A stretch of 64,000 nucleotides of DNA, from contig OX345637.1 in NCBI GenBank assembly GCA_947044365.1, positions 124,001-188,000 on the forward strand, written 5' to 3'. This document shows positions 1-12,312 of the stretch, piece by piece. Every line of letters starts with the position of its first letter. Position 1 is the first letter of the stretch. The position numbers and the translations under genes were made by a program. The notes beneath the pieces are model-generated. The model searched no databases. It was not told the DNA's origin and saw nothing but the letters and a program-made list of their open reading frames with translations. Source of the stretch: Petrosia ficiformis (taxonomy: Eukaryota; Porifera; Demospongiae; Haplosclerida; Petrosiidae).

Positions 1-156
1 CAAATGTATATGTAGATATCCACAGGAATCTTAAATGAGATATTTTTGCTTGATGTTTCAAATTATATGATGATGTAATATGATGTAATGATCCTATCGT
101 CATGAATAATAGACCAAGATCCATAAAACCTGTTTATGTATTTGAAATAGATATAC

Positions 157-794
157 ATAGTTTGAAATAGATATATCATTGTACCTACACCAAGTACATT
201 TCCAAACGTATTTTGATTATCAAAACCAGATAATGTAGCTCCTACACCAGCACATATAGCTGCATTACGACTCCATGACAAGAAATCTAAATAAATAAAT
301 GATGGATAGACAGACATACATATAATAGAAATATATGTAGATGCATAGATAGATAGATAGATAGATAGATAAAAAGAATACACAGAAATAGATAGAGGAA
401 CAATATACTTTTCAATTATGACAATAATAGTTAGATAGATGCACAGATAGATTGACTAACATAGAGATAGAGTGAACACTATAGAAGAAACTTACTATTT
501 TCATGTGAAAATCTTAACATCTGTACATAAAATATGAAGTGGTTAATTATAATTATTAATTGAGTGTATGTACTTACCCATACACTAACTTCTGAAGGTT
601 GTTTATCAGGAGACTTGTCATCTGTAGATAATGCTTGAATCGTAATTTTTGGGCACACCCATCTTCTGGGAACATTCTAATAATGATAATTATTAATAAT
701 TGTAATATTTATAATAATTATTTATAATAAAACATACCTTATTAACCAAAGATGATAGTATATTTATAGATCTAATATGAACAAAAGCATACAT
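157..794 (-). CDS. TMEM160: TMEM160-like mitochondrial membrane protein (3' part off the left edge)
   Basis: Four exons on the minus strand join in phase: 794-738 (start codon at 794), 676-578, 520-496 (only 25 bp) and 286-157, with GT-AG junctions. The joined protein has a basic, acid-free N-terminus that looks like a mitochondrial targeting sequence, then WMLRFSHENNFLSWSRN followed by a hydrophobic segment. That matches the human TMEM160 segment with FLSW-x-RN just before the first membrane span. The tiny 25-bp exon is needed to keep the frame, and the residues it supplies align with the human protein, which supports the model. The last exon probably ends at a GTATAT donor at 156; the remaining membrane spans must lie left of base 1. 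Family knowledge: TMEM160 is a small mitochondrial inner-membrane protein of poorly known role. The first codon is 105 bp from the start codon of the divergent NB-ARC-TPR gene. Confidence 0.75.
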
Positions 795-899
795 CCTGTA
801 TTATATTAATTAAGTATCAAATAGAGGCGTGGTCCTATACTACTTAATCATAGACTAAATGTTTCTACTTACTCCAAATGAAAATATTTTAGGAGGACA
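795..899. promoter_or_regulatory. Putative bidirectional promoter
   Basis: Only 105 bp separate the start codon of the minus-strand TMEM160-like gene from that of the plus-strand NB-ARC-TPR gene. Both 5' UTRs and the core promoters must lie in or overlap this interval unless there are upstream non-coding exons. I see no clear TATA box. This is inferred from gene arrangement only. Confidence 0.4.
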
Positions 900-3200
900 A
901 TGATGTCATTTTGCAGAGCCCCTGTAATCAATTCAATATGCAGAACTAGTAGCAATTCATTCAGATACATTCAAGTTACCAGTGCACGTCATGTTATCGG
1001 TTTCTCTGAACTTGCTGGAGCCATAGGAGAACATCCAACCATTGTTGCTGTGACTGGAGGAGGAGGAGTTGGTCTAGCCGCAGCATTGTATCGGAGTCCA
1101 CAGTTGTGGAAAATGATTGCTAAAGCAACTAGTGATCATAGTATTTTACTACTACCACCTAAACCATCACATGACTATCAGTCACGTGCTCAAGATATTG
1201 AAGAATTACAAAGCATGATGAAATCATTAATTAGACAAAACAAAGGGGGCATATCTCAAACCATATATATCACAGGCCAACCAGGTTATGGAAAAACGCA
1301 ATTAGCTCGAGAGTTAGCAAAAAAGTATTTCAGAAAAAAGAAAGGTTTCTTTTTTCGTAAATTATTTGTTGGAACTTTAAATGCATCCAGTCGATCCACA
1401 TTTATACATTCTTATGTTAATATTGCAATGGAACTAGGCTGTATGTCAGAGTTGAGATCACTGAAGCAGTTAACAGGTATTATATTGTTTTATTCTTGAA
1501 AAGAACCTGCTAGCCTGAAGGGCTTGTATTATTTGTGACATGATTATGTATACCACTTCAGATTTACAAGACATGTATTATGCATGTACTATAATGTACA
1601 TAATATGTATAATTAAACAGTCTATAGTTATGCATAATCTTATCTTTAGTTTTCCATGCTTTCTAACAAGTGAAAGAGTATTGGTGACTTTATTATCATT
1701 TATTGGTATTTTTAATAAATTTAATGAGAACTATAATTTGTTAATTGCACAGTAAGTACATGTACATGTATGTTGTATACTATGATAAATAACCTGACAT
1801 GTTTCACTCATTAGATTACAGGTAGATTATGATTAAAATACACAACGATTTGCATTATTACATTTTGTATGTTACTATGGTAGCTTCACGATAATATTAT
1901 TATTACAGGATCTCCTGGTGAGTTACAATCTCTTGAATTCCTCTCTAATGCTGTGAGGAAGGAGCTTCGTAGACGATCTGGTTGGTTATTAATCGTTGAT
2001 AATCTCAATAGATGGGATTCTTTGGTACCTGAGAGTGGAATTAGTTTTTACGAGAGTGGATACTCTCTTGCTCCTAAAGCTCCTGTTTCTGAGACTCTTT
2101 CATTACCTGGTATGTGAAAGGGATATTTGGGGCACTAAATAGAATATTTTTCTATAGGAACGTTATCTCCTGGTTTGCTTAATGTGGGTGTGTCCTATGG
2201 TGTTCCTCCTGTTGCATCTAATTTGAATCAATATTGGCCACAACCTGGAAGTGAAGAATGGGGGCGTGGCATTGTCATGGTAACCACACATGATAGAAGA
2301 CTTGTCGAAACGGCAAGCCCCTTTGTTAAGTATGTTAATGATCAAGTTTATAATACACATTTATCTTCATTTATCTGCCTGTTTGCTTCTCTATCATATA
2401 TGCATATGCTGTAGTCTCTCATTCGTCCATCTGTCTGTCTGTTTAGGGAGCTATTTTTGAAGGAAGGAATGAATGAGCAAGATGCTATTACACTACTGCA
2501 AAAAGTCAGTGGTTGCCATGGTGATGGGTGTCAGCAACTTGTTGATATATTAGATCGAGTACCACTAGCTATTGCAAGGTACTTATATAGCATGCAGTGT
2601 AGTATATTCATACTTACATACATAAATCCTTGAGAAACAGCATGGATTATCGATTAGGAACAGGACCTATACCCAATATTTTGACAGGAGGGCCAGCTTC
2701 CTCCAATATTCTTAGTATTTTGTGGGTTGCAGCATGAAAGCACTTAATGTTAGGTCTGATGCAGAGCTGCAGACATATCTTGTAACTGACTATCAAATAA
2801 TACTAAATTTTCAGCTTCAAGTTCTGCATGGGAGGGGGCACTTCCTGCTACTGCACCTTCCCCCTTGCTGTGGTCTAACAGCCATGCGGAACATTGCTCC
2901 CCTTCCCCAATCATTTTCATGTTCTTGCTCCACTGTACTATATACATGTAGATACATCTTTATCATTAATTACATTTAGTGCTGGGTTCTACATTAGTTC
3001 TGAGAGATCTCGTAATCCACAGTATGGGTTTGAGGATTATTTAAGGGGTATTGAGAAAGGTGTTCAGGAGGAGAGTGAAAAGATGTTGACATCACAAAAT
3101 AGAAGTTATCCTGTTACTATGACAATGGCAGTTGTCATGGCTGCAAAACAATTAGCAGTTGATCCCAATTTAGAAAAAGTGCTATTGATAATCTATCTAT

Positions 3201-3253
<53 letters not shown>

Positions 3254-3265
3254 CATCTATTTATA

Positions 3266-3296
<31 letters not shown>

Positions 3297-4770
3297 TTAT
3301 ATATCTATTTGTCTATCTATTTTTTAAATCATTACTGCATAGGTGTTTATGTTGCTGGTGTGTTGTGCACATGGGCCAGTTCCCATGTCACTTATAGCTC
3401 GTGTTCTCGGAATGAGACCAGATATTAATAGTACTGTACTGGAGAGTATTAGGCAATGTGTCTTGTTACAGGTAAGTCACATGATTTTCAGCTAATCAGA
3501 TTACAAGTAATATATTTATGCATTTAAAACTTATGTCTATTGATTTACTACTGATACACTGGTTGCTACAATTAGATGAAATTTATCCACAGGTGACTCC
3601 AGAGTCTAGTACTAATGATGTTGTTAATGAAAGGACAGAGTCATTAGGAATGGTAGATGTTGAGTGTGTATCGTTATATCGTGGAACTAGAGATATGTTT
3701 CGTGAAGTGTTTTTAGGAGATAATTTAAGTGCAGGTATAATAATTATATATCTGTATAATTATGTGCCTCTGTATCCGTTATACATGTACACAGTATATC
3801 TGTGTACATGTACATATAGATTATCTGTTATGTACATGTATGTGTAATTGATTATTCATTGATATAGCTGACAGTGAGCATTCTGTTACCATGGAAACCA
3901 GTTTACCTGCCAACCAGAATCATTTTACTATGATACGACATATAATAGATTGTTTGATAAGTGAATATGAGAGTGCTAAAGATAATGAAACAATCCAATC
4001 ATATCGTCTGCAACATCTGTTAATACCACATCTTGAAATAATGTCTAAAGTCAGTTATAATTATAATTATTATAATAGTTAAACACATAATTACGCAACT
4101 TAATATACAGTGAAACCCCTCTGTCTGGACACCTCTGAAATCATAGTTACATACATGCATAAACACATACATACATACATACACATGGACATACATACAA
4201 ATACGTGTATTTACATAACTAAGAGTGCATGTATTCATACATAAACATTCATGTATAATTACACATTATATATGCACTGTAGATATACATAGTTGCATGT
4301 GTGTAAGTATGAATGTATCTATGTACTTACCTACATAATGTTAAATGTATGCATTGAATTGATGCATACACATGTACATGCTCATCCATATGTACAGACA
4401 TGTACATGTACATACAAAAGTAGCTACATATAACATACATACAGAGGTACATTCATATATGCAGGGTCGTACATTGTCATCAGGGTTTCGTCAAGATCCT
4501 GAACGTGAAGTAAAACTTCTTCATAGCTTAGGAGATGCTTACCTTCTGAAGGTATTGAAGTAGAAACGGTAATATCATTAAATTATTTATGAGTTCATTA
4601 GGGCAAATCACAACAAGCCCGTACTGTATTAGAAAAAGGTCTGAGTATCCTTGAGGAGTCTGGAGAAGGAAAATCATTGAAGGCTGCACAGCTAGCAACA
4701 CGACTAGGTGTGACATATAGGTGTGTTGTTTATCCAATTGTCCATCTCTCTGTACATGTGAGTATGTCTG

Positions 4771-4807
<37 letters not shown>

Positions 4808-7800
4808 GTCTGTCAGCCAATTTTCTAATATTCTTTTATCTCTGTATATTACCAGACAACTTGGACTATTGAAAGAAAGTGAATTTACAATGAGAGAAGC
4901 TTTATCAGTACTAGAACAGAAGATTGGGGAGTGGAGTATGGAGGTGGGTGGGGTTCTTACACTACTGAGTCATACACTTAAAAGTCTTGGTAAATATCAT
5001 GAGAGCAGGTTTGTCTACCTTCCATTAGTATTAGGTTATATATGAACTTCGTTTATGGGAATATTGGATAGATGGATGGATTGATGGATAGATGCATGGT
5101 TGGACAGACAGACAGACAGATGGACAGATGGATGAGTAGACAGATTGGATGAGTAACATAACATCATACCATGGTCTATATAAATATATACTTTGCTAAT
5201 GGACTGGAAATGTGACAACAAATGCAAAACTATACAACATACACAGAATTAGGAGAATCATAAATTAATTAAGAAATGTGTATAATTGCCATCCTTCCAA
5301 CATCCATCCATTCATCATCCATCCAGCATCCATCAATCCATCTGTTGATCCATCCATCTATCCATCTATTCATGTGTCCGTCTATTCATCCAACCTCCAT
5401 CCATCCATTCATAAAATCATCCAATCTTAGATTTGGATGTGCACATACATGTACATGTTTATGCACTATCTGTTTCCCTCAGAGTGTGTTTAGAGAAGTC
5501 ACTAGACATATTTGAGTCATTGTTTGGTGACGAAGATATCAGAGTAGCTACTGTACTCACACACCTGGGATCAACATGGCGTAGTCTTGGTGATAGTAAA
5601 ACAAGTAAACGACTTTTTGAAAGAGCATTATCAATACAACAAGATGTTTTGGAGCCTCTTCATCCATCTGTAAGTTTGTTTGTTTTTAAACAGTTACATT
5701 CCCACTTGATTATACTTAATAATAATAATTAAGGGCTTTAGATATGTCATATATGTACAGGAATGTTTATCTTTATACTTTTATAGTTATGTACATGTAC
5801 CTTGTAGTTAAATACATAAACTTTACCTATACCTCAAATGTAAATGATACCTTTACATGTATGTGTGTACCTTTATATCTTGATTATGTACATATACCTA
5901 TATAGTAATTATGAACATGCACCATTTACCTTTATAATTATACTTTATACTTATAATGTAACTTTATATGTACATGTACTATTATTCATTTTTATGTAAA
6001 TGTACCTTTTACCTTCATATAGATTGCAGTTACATTTGGTAGTTTAGGTATAGTTTACAATGATATTGGGAATCCATTGAAGAGTATTGAACTACTCAAT
6101 CAAGCCTTGAATATTAATAAACATGTTCATGGTTCTGATCATATATCAGTTGCTATCACACTATCACAAATGAGTAATGCATATCGTCACCTAGGTGACA
6201 TGACTAACAGTATAACACATGCTAGACAAGCACTAGATATCACCAAATCTATACATGGACCAGTGCATCCAGGTAAGCCACACCCACCTGTTAATTAACA
6301 AATAATTAACTTCATTTACAAATAGTGACAGTTCTATGGGTCGGCATTAGTGGTATAACTTTTTTTACAAGCTAAGGTTGGATCCCAAGGCCACTGAGTG
6401 CTCAAGGCTTCAGTTTTAACCATCAATGCATCAGTTGACAACTAGACAGGATTTATACCTGTTTCGTCTACTCCTGTTTCATCCAATCCTGATATTGTAA
6501 CGAACTACTCTTCGTCCCTGTGACCTTTTGTACTTTAGATATCGTTAATATTGGGACAATATGTAAAGGGGCATCATGTTGTCTTTGATTAATTATGTTT
6601 AATCAGCAAGTATAAATTATTATCAGTAGTACGTATTGTATTACAGATTTTAAAATGGAATATTAATTAATCAAAGAGTAGACTACAGAGGTAATAATTG
6701 ATTAAAGAGTAGACTACAAAAGTGATAATTTAAATGTAAATCAATTGAAGTGGTAATTGATTAAATAGTAGGACCAATCTGCACTGGAGTGTGACATTTG
6801 GAGTAGATGAAACAGGAGTAGACGATGAAACAGGAAGTCACCCTAGACAGTTATCAGCCTACAAAATCCCCTTTGACATAATTATGTGTATACTAGATTT
6901 TGAACAAATCTTCAGGTTTTGTATTAGTGATTTTGATAAGCTCACATGGCACAAGAAGTGATCCAAATGGCGCACACACTAACCATTGTTGAGCCAATTT
7001 GGCCCATGCTTCAAAACTTATCAAAAACTCTGTTTTGTATAGTCAGCCATTTTTAATTTACAAAATACATTTGGTACGTATCTCTACAAGCCTCTTACTG
7101 TAGGCCTCGGTACAACATTTTCTTGGGTTATTGTACAAAATGGCTGAACAGTGATATTTTAAAGATAGATAAATCATAAGCTTGTGTAATAAACTTGCAA
7201 GTTAGGCCATATGTATATTTATATAGTGACAAGTATGTGAGTAATTATTATTAATTATCCGTGTATCTGTCTGACCACAATTTCACGGTTCATATCTCAG
7301 TATCAACTATGAATATCATTACAGGTGTTGCCATAGCACTCGGTATTTTGGGTTCTACGTATTTTGAGATGGGAGAGTTCAGTCAATCGCATGATCTCCT
7401 TAATTCATCTGTTACTATTAATAGAACAGTATATGGTGATCATCATACTAATACAGCCACTGCTCAAACACAATTAGGAAATATCCTCCGGTATGTCTAT
7501 ATATATGTATATATATCTGTACACATAAATATATCTATCTTTAATCCCCTCATGTGTTCATTTGACGTAGTTGTCTAATCTATTTACATGTTCCTTGGTG
7601 TGTGTGTCCTGTTCACTCATCTGTAGATAGTATATAGTCTATATTTATAATTGTATATGTACATGTATGTACATATTCAATTATAAACTTCCTATCTGTC
7701 TGTCAATTGGTTTCTGATGTTGGGTGGTCAGTTACATAATAAGTATTATATGTTCATTATAATTGGCCAGTTTGAGTCAATAATTTTTAACAGCTTGCTA

Positions 7801-9729
7801 TTCAGACAATCCGCAAAGACCACATACAAAATGCATGTAGCCAAATAACAAGTAGATAATTATAATGGTCAATCATTGCAAGGTAGTCAATATTTGCAAG
7901 CAAGGTGACACATTAATTATATTCACTATTGTTCATGTAATTAATCACTCACTCTGTAATTAGATGTACTGTACAAGTATCACTTTGTCTCAAAGGGTGT
8001 AGTTAATGTTTCAAACTGGGAACTCATCCATCATTTGTATAGTATTATTACATGCACCTTTAGGAGAAACTTTGGTGAACAAAATGAGGGGATTTCCTTG
8101 TGTACACATTTGTGCCTGTTTTCCATTCCCATATAGAAAGATCTATATATATTTCTTTTAGAACTTTGTTTGAATACTGTCTGTTTTTGTTCTCAGGTTG
8201 GGAGGTCAATTACGAGATTCTAAAGATCTTTTGGAGACATCACTTACTACAAAAGAGAAAATACTGGAACCAAACCATCCTAGTGAGATTAAAGAAAATT
8301 ACTTGTAGATATATATGAGATTATAAGTTTTAGACAGTACAACCATTGGCCATGAGTTTTACAAGCAAGTCTCCCCCCTTTTTGACAACAGGAAAGCAAA
8401 GAGAGTTTGGTCACAATCGACACTGCTCTGTGTAGTCATTAATTAGATTGCAGAATAAAGTACCTCGTCCATGTGTGATTTTATCTACTCCTGTTACAAT
8501 GGTAGTTGCTGTGTATAGGTGATAATATATTTTTGCCATGCATGTTCCAACTGTGGAGTTACAAAACTTCTCAACCTTTTCATAAACACCGAACACTGAC
8601 ATACACATATCTAGATCTACACACACAGTAACATTACTACTGTATTCATTAATAATTAGGTTTAGCAGTAACACTCAATGCTCTTGGTAAGATATATCAC
8701 GAGTTAGGATATTTAACAAAGAGTTTAGTTTGTATGAAGAGAAGTATGAATATATTGAAATGCCTGTATCCTTCACATCATCCTCAGGTATACTGTAGAT
8801 TATATACATTACAGATCAACTGTTTCAGTATTATATCTACGTATATTTGTTAGTCTATTTGTATCTGGCCTGTGATGCATGGGTATTAACCAATCTCTTT
8901 ATGTCCATATATGTATCCATCATCATCCCTTATTTGATCTGTCCATTCATTAATCAAGTTATTAGTTTGTTTGTGTGTGTATTGATCAATACATCAAATG
9001 TTTTATCAGATGGCATTCATTGAAGCAGATCTTGCTCGTGTTTTACGTGACACTGGTCAGCTTGAATTCAGTGGACAGACAATGCAAACTGCAATCAATA
9101 AATACCTTAATATCATAAATGGTGGATTCGCTAAGAGTCATCCTAAGTTTGCTTCAATGTTAGCTATCAATGGACTAATCTGGAGAGATCTTAACGAGTT
9201 ACACCAGGCTAAAAGGTTTCTACTAGATGGACTTGAATTACAAGAAAAAATATTAAGTTCTCAAAATCTAATGAAAGCAGAGACTCTGTGTAATCTAGGT
9301 ACTGTATATCACAGGTTGGGATTTACAACAAAAAGCAGAGAACATTTTAACATGTCGTTAAATATGCTTAATCACGTGGGTGTGGCCCACCCTTTAAAAT
9401 CTACTGTACTGATTGCTATTGGCCGCTTGCTTGCTGATAATGGCGATGTATATAGTGGACGTGTTAGTCTTAAAGAAGGTCTGAAAATACGTCAACAGGC
9501 ATTTGGAACTATTCATTCTAATATAGCTTATTATCACAGATTATTGGGAGCTGACCACACCCATTCAGGGAATATTCAGTCTCATCATTTGAAGGAAGCC
9601 ACAAGAATATATTCATTATTAATAAAACGTGAAAAAGAGCTGAGTAGAGATAACGGGTTTGAAATTCCTGTTTTGGATGACTGGGAAAACGAAATTAAAG
9701 ATATAAATAAACTTATTTATGACAACTGA
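900..9729 (+). CDS. STAND-class NTPase (NB-ARC) with C-terminal TPR array, 17 exons, about 1,209 aa
   Basis: Exons: 900-1476, 1909-2109, 2158-2329, 2447-2578, 2980-3178, 3343-3471, 3593-3734, 3868-4049, 4465-4551, 4602-4720, 4856-5008, 5483-5669, 6023-6272, 7325-7490, 8197-8282, 8660-8787, 9010-9729. All phases close (3,630 nt). Visible motifs: Walker A GQPGYGKT (about residues 126-133), Walker B LLIVDN (219-224), a sensor strand GIVMVTTHD (about 297-305) and a GLPLA-like VPLAIA (355-360), the order of an NB-ARC/STAND ATPase. From about residue 580 to 1130 there are repeated helical units of about 42 residues of the kinesin-light-chain/nephrocystin-3 TPR type, one or two per exon. STAND-TPR proteins are usually ligand-triggered oligomerising switches, often in innate immunity or cell death; a function here is inference. 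The N-terminal 40 residues are rich in Ser and Arg with no acidic residue before Glu37, so a mitochondrial presequence is possible. A poly(A) signal candidate AATAAA lies at 9858. Confidence 0.85.
3185..3328 (+). repeat. (TCTA)n microsatellite in intron 5 of the NB-ARC-TPR gene
   Basis: Tetranucleotide TCTA repeats with a few TTTA interruptions fill most of the intron between 3179 and 3342. The upstream exon is read without interruption into the repeat, so the apparent long reading frame here is an artefact. Confidence 0.9.
6442..6850. mobile_element. Non-autonomous hAT-like MITE in intron 13 of the NB-ARC-TPR gene
   Basis: An 8-bp direct repeat CTAGACAG occurs at 6442-6449 and again at 6843-6850 and brackets 393 bp. 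Inside the ends are long imperfect inverted repeats: CCTGTTTC-GTCTACTCC near 6458-6475 and its reverse complement near 6796-6833 (arms about 30 bp with a 3-bp indel). The 8-bp duplication fits the hAT target-site pattern nTnnnnAn. No reading frame for a transposase is present, so this is a deletion derivative or MITE. The superfamily assignment is inferred from target-site length and pattern. Confidence 0.6.
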
Positions 9730-10249
9730 AAATTGTTTTTCAAATTTAATTTCATTGTAAACGTTTTAGGGTGATAATTATTATAGGAACAGACTCAATT
9801 GAAATGATAATAATACATTCAAACTGTATATTGTATAGGAAATGGAGTGATGAGTTAAATAAAAATTATGTACTGTGATAAGAAAGTGTACCAGAACTCA
9901 ATTAATAAAAAAATAAGTTTAACATAATAGATAAAAAGTTTGGAGAAATAGAACAAAGAATATTATACATATAATTATAATAGATAATTACAAATACTTA
10001 AATCACTGTACAGTTATTTGCTATGACTTAGCGTAACGGATATTAACTCAGCATTTAGAAATTAAACAGAGTAGAGGAGGATATTAGATGACAGATACAG
10101 TTTGATGTGGTCAATGAGATTTGTAATGAGTAAATACTTGGAATAACTATTAATACTTACAAGAAGTGCATAAGTCCCTGTTTCGGCTAATGATAAAAGC
10201 GATTTGAATATTTGAGGCTAAAGTGTCTACTACATAATAAGTCAGCTAG
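9730..10249. other. Convergent intergenic region (NB-ARC-TPR / SIX)
   Basis: This holds the 3' UTRs of two genes ending toward each other. An AATAAA at 9858-9863 is a plausible poly(A) signal for the plus-strand gene. Nothing else is recognisable. Confidence 0.5.
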
Positions 10250-12312
10250 TTATGTCGGATGTAAAGGAGGTAATGTTGAAGTTTGTGTTGAGAAATAGTT
10301 TGGGTAACTCCCTCTATTTGCCATCTGTTGATATGCAGCAGTCTGTGCCTGATACTGGTACATGTCACTTGGTGTCATACTAAATGTACTGTAGCCCACT
10401 CCATTAGGTGTAGTAGGCCACGAATAGTTCTTTCCAGATTGATAACTACCAAGGTAATTAGGACTAACACATGTGTTTGGGTATACTTCACTCAGTGAAT
10501 TACTGAATGTTGTATTGTATGGTGCTGCCGGGTATGTGGAAACATAATATCCTGATGTTGTATCTGTAGTTGGAGGTACTGTATAGTCTGGAGTGCTTGT
10601 TTCTGGATAAAATTTAGCTTCTTGGACATTTGGAGAAACAGCGATATTTTGCGGTTCCGAACTAAGGTTTTCGTGAATGAAATGTTCTTCAGTTGAGCGA
10701 TAAACTTCTGATATTTTTGGGAATGAAGACTCAGAAACGGGACTTGCACTGGGACTTGGGAAGTCTGAGCCTGGAGTAGAGATTTCTTCTTTGATAGGAA
10801 GTTCAGATGAGATAGAGGATGGATTGTGTAGAGATGTGAGGTCATCATTTGCTTTCAATCCTTCTTTAGGTGATTTTAAGTCATGTGTAGAAGGATGTAG
10901 AGAAGAGGAAGATAGTGGTGATTCTTGTTTAATTTTCATGGGTTCACTAAAGAAGGAAAAGATTCCAGTCATATAAATCTCTATTAATAATGAATTACAC
11001 ACAGGGAGTAGTGATTCTTGCTCAAATCTACCAGGTCATTTTATGTGTTTAGGTAACACTTGTACTAGCAGGCAACAGCTTTCATTGAGGTTTATTTCAT
11101 GTGTATATACAGGAATTCCTATTGCATGTGGTTTAGAAGCCTGACTAATTATGAATTCCTACAGTAGTAACAACTTTACTATGGCAAAAATCCTTGTGTA
11201 CATATACTGTAATCAAATGTGGCTATCATATTACATTCAACATTTAAATACATGCTCTTTTACTTCATAAGAAAAACAGAGTGACACACAATATCTTAAC
11301 AGGTCAACTACTAAGGTTACTTAATACTCCAGGACAATAATTATAATTGCCTTTCTGAACTATATGCATGATATCATAATGATGACATCAATTGTGTCAA
11401 ATAAAATGTAATATTAATCTTAAGACAAATTGCTAAGTACACATGATGGTATTGTTCTTTCTTTGTTTTTGTTCACAGCAGAAAAATTTGTTTCAAAGGG
11501 TTGTTTCCGCATAATGCTAAAAGTATAAATGTTATTTTATGAACCTGAAAAGTATTTTGGTATGAGAAAAGTAATCTTAGAGAAACCAATTGAAAGTGTG
11601 AATGTAGGAACTCCTTTATATAATGGTATCTAGTATCATGTTCATGGTGTTACAGGTACATGGAAATACAATATAGAAATTATTGTCATATATACCTTTT
11701 CGTTTCTGCAGCTCGATCTCTTTGTCTTCGATTCTTGAACCAGTTGCTAACTTGAGTTGTTGTCAAACCGGTTTGTTCTGCTAGCTGTCGTTTCTCTCTA
11801 GGAGATGGGTAAGGGTTCTTTGTGTACCACTGTCGAAGTACAACTCTGGATTTCTCTTTAAAACAGTAGCTGGTTTCTTCACCATCCCAAATTGTTCTTG
11901 GTAGTGGGAACTTTCTTCTAATACGATATTTGCCAACAGCACCCAAAGGTTTGCCTCTTAGCCTCTCAGCTTCTATGTAATGAGCTTGTAACCACAACTG
12001 TTGCATCTTGGGATGAGATTCTGGAGAGAAGCTGTTGGTTTCTATAATTCGATATAGCTCTTGGAAGTTTCCTTGATGAAAAGCAATCAAGGCTTTCGCT
12101 TTCAGCACGCTCTCATTCTTCTGGATTTGCTCACAAGCAGGTAGACTCCATAGGAACCTCGCTAACCTCTCAATGTTCCCGCTTTGTTGCAATACATCGC
12201 AAACACACGCAACTTGTTCTTGGCTGAGTCCGTATGCGTTGTAAGGGATAGCCATCGCAGCAGTCAATTGATAACCATTCATTATATTTCTTGCAAAGGA
12301 CAAACACTGCAT
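10250..12312 (-). CDS. SIX1/2: SIX-class homeobox transcription factor, Six1/2 subfamily, 437 aa
   Basis: Two exons, 12312-11696 and 10946-10250, join in phase (AG|T). Exon 1 encodes a complete SIX domain, starting near [18 protein letters not shown], followed directly by a homeodomain with [17 protein letters not shown] and [17 protein letters not shown]. The [11 protein letters not shown] helix-1 sequence separates Six1/2 from Six3/6 and Six4/5. Exon 2 encodes a Ser/Pro/Thr/Tyr-rich tail of 232 codons with no known fold, likely the transactivation region. The single intron falls just after the homeodomain, as I recall for vertebrate Six1/Six2. SIX proteins bind DNA through the homeodomain and partner with Eya through the SIX domain in the nucleus. 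The start is uncertain: methionines at residues 1, 11 and 20 are all before the domain. I chose the first; the third would give the N-terminal length usual for Six1. Confidence 0.95.

Noticed and set aside
6335..6390. tRNA-like A-box (GCATTAGTGGTATAAC) and B-box-like GGTTGGATCCC 30-35 bp apart
   Set aside because: The B-box lacks the GTTCRA core, no cloverleaf with a paired acceptor stem could be drawn, and no 3' tail typical of a tRNA-derived SINE was found.
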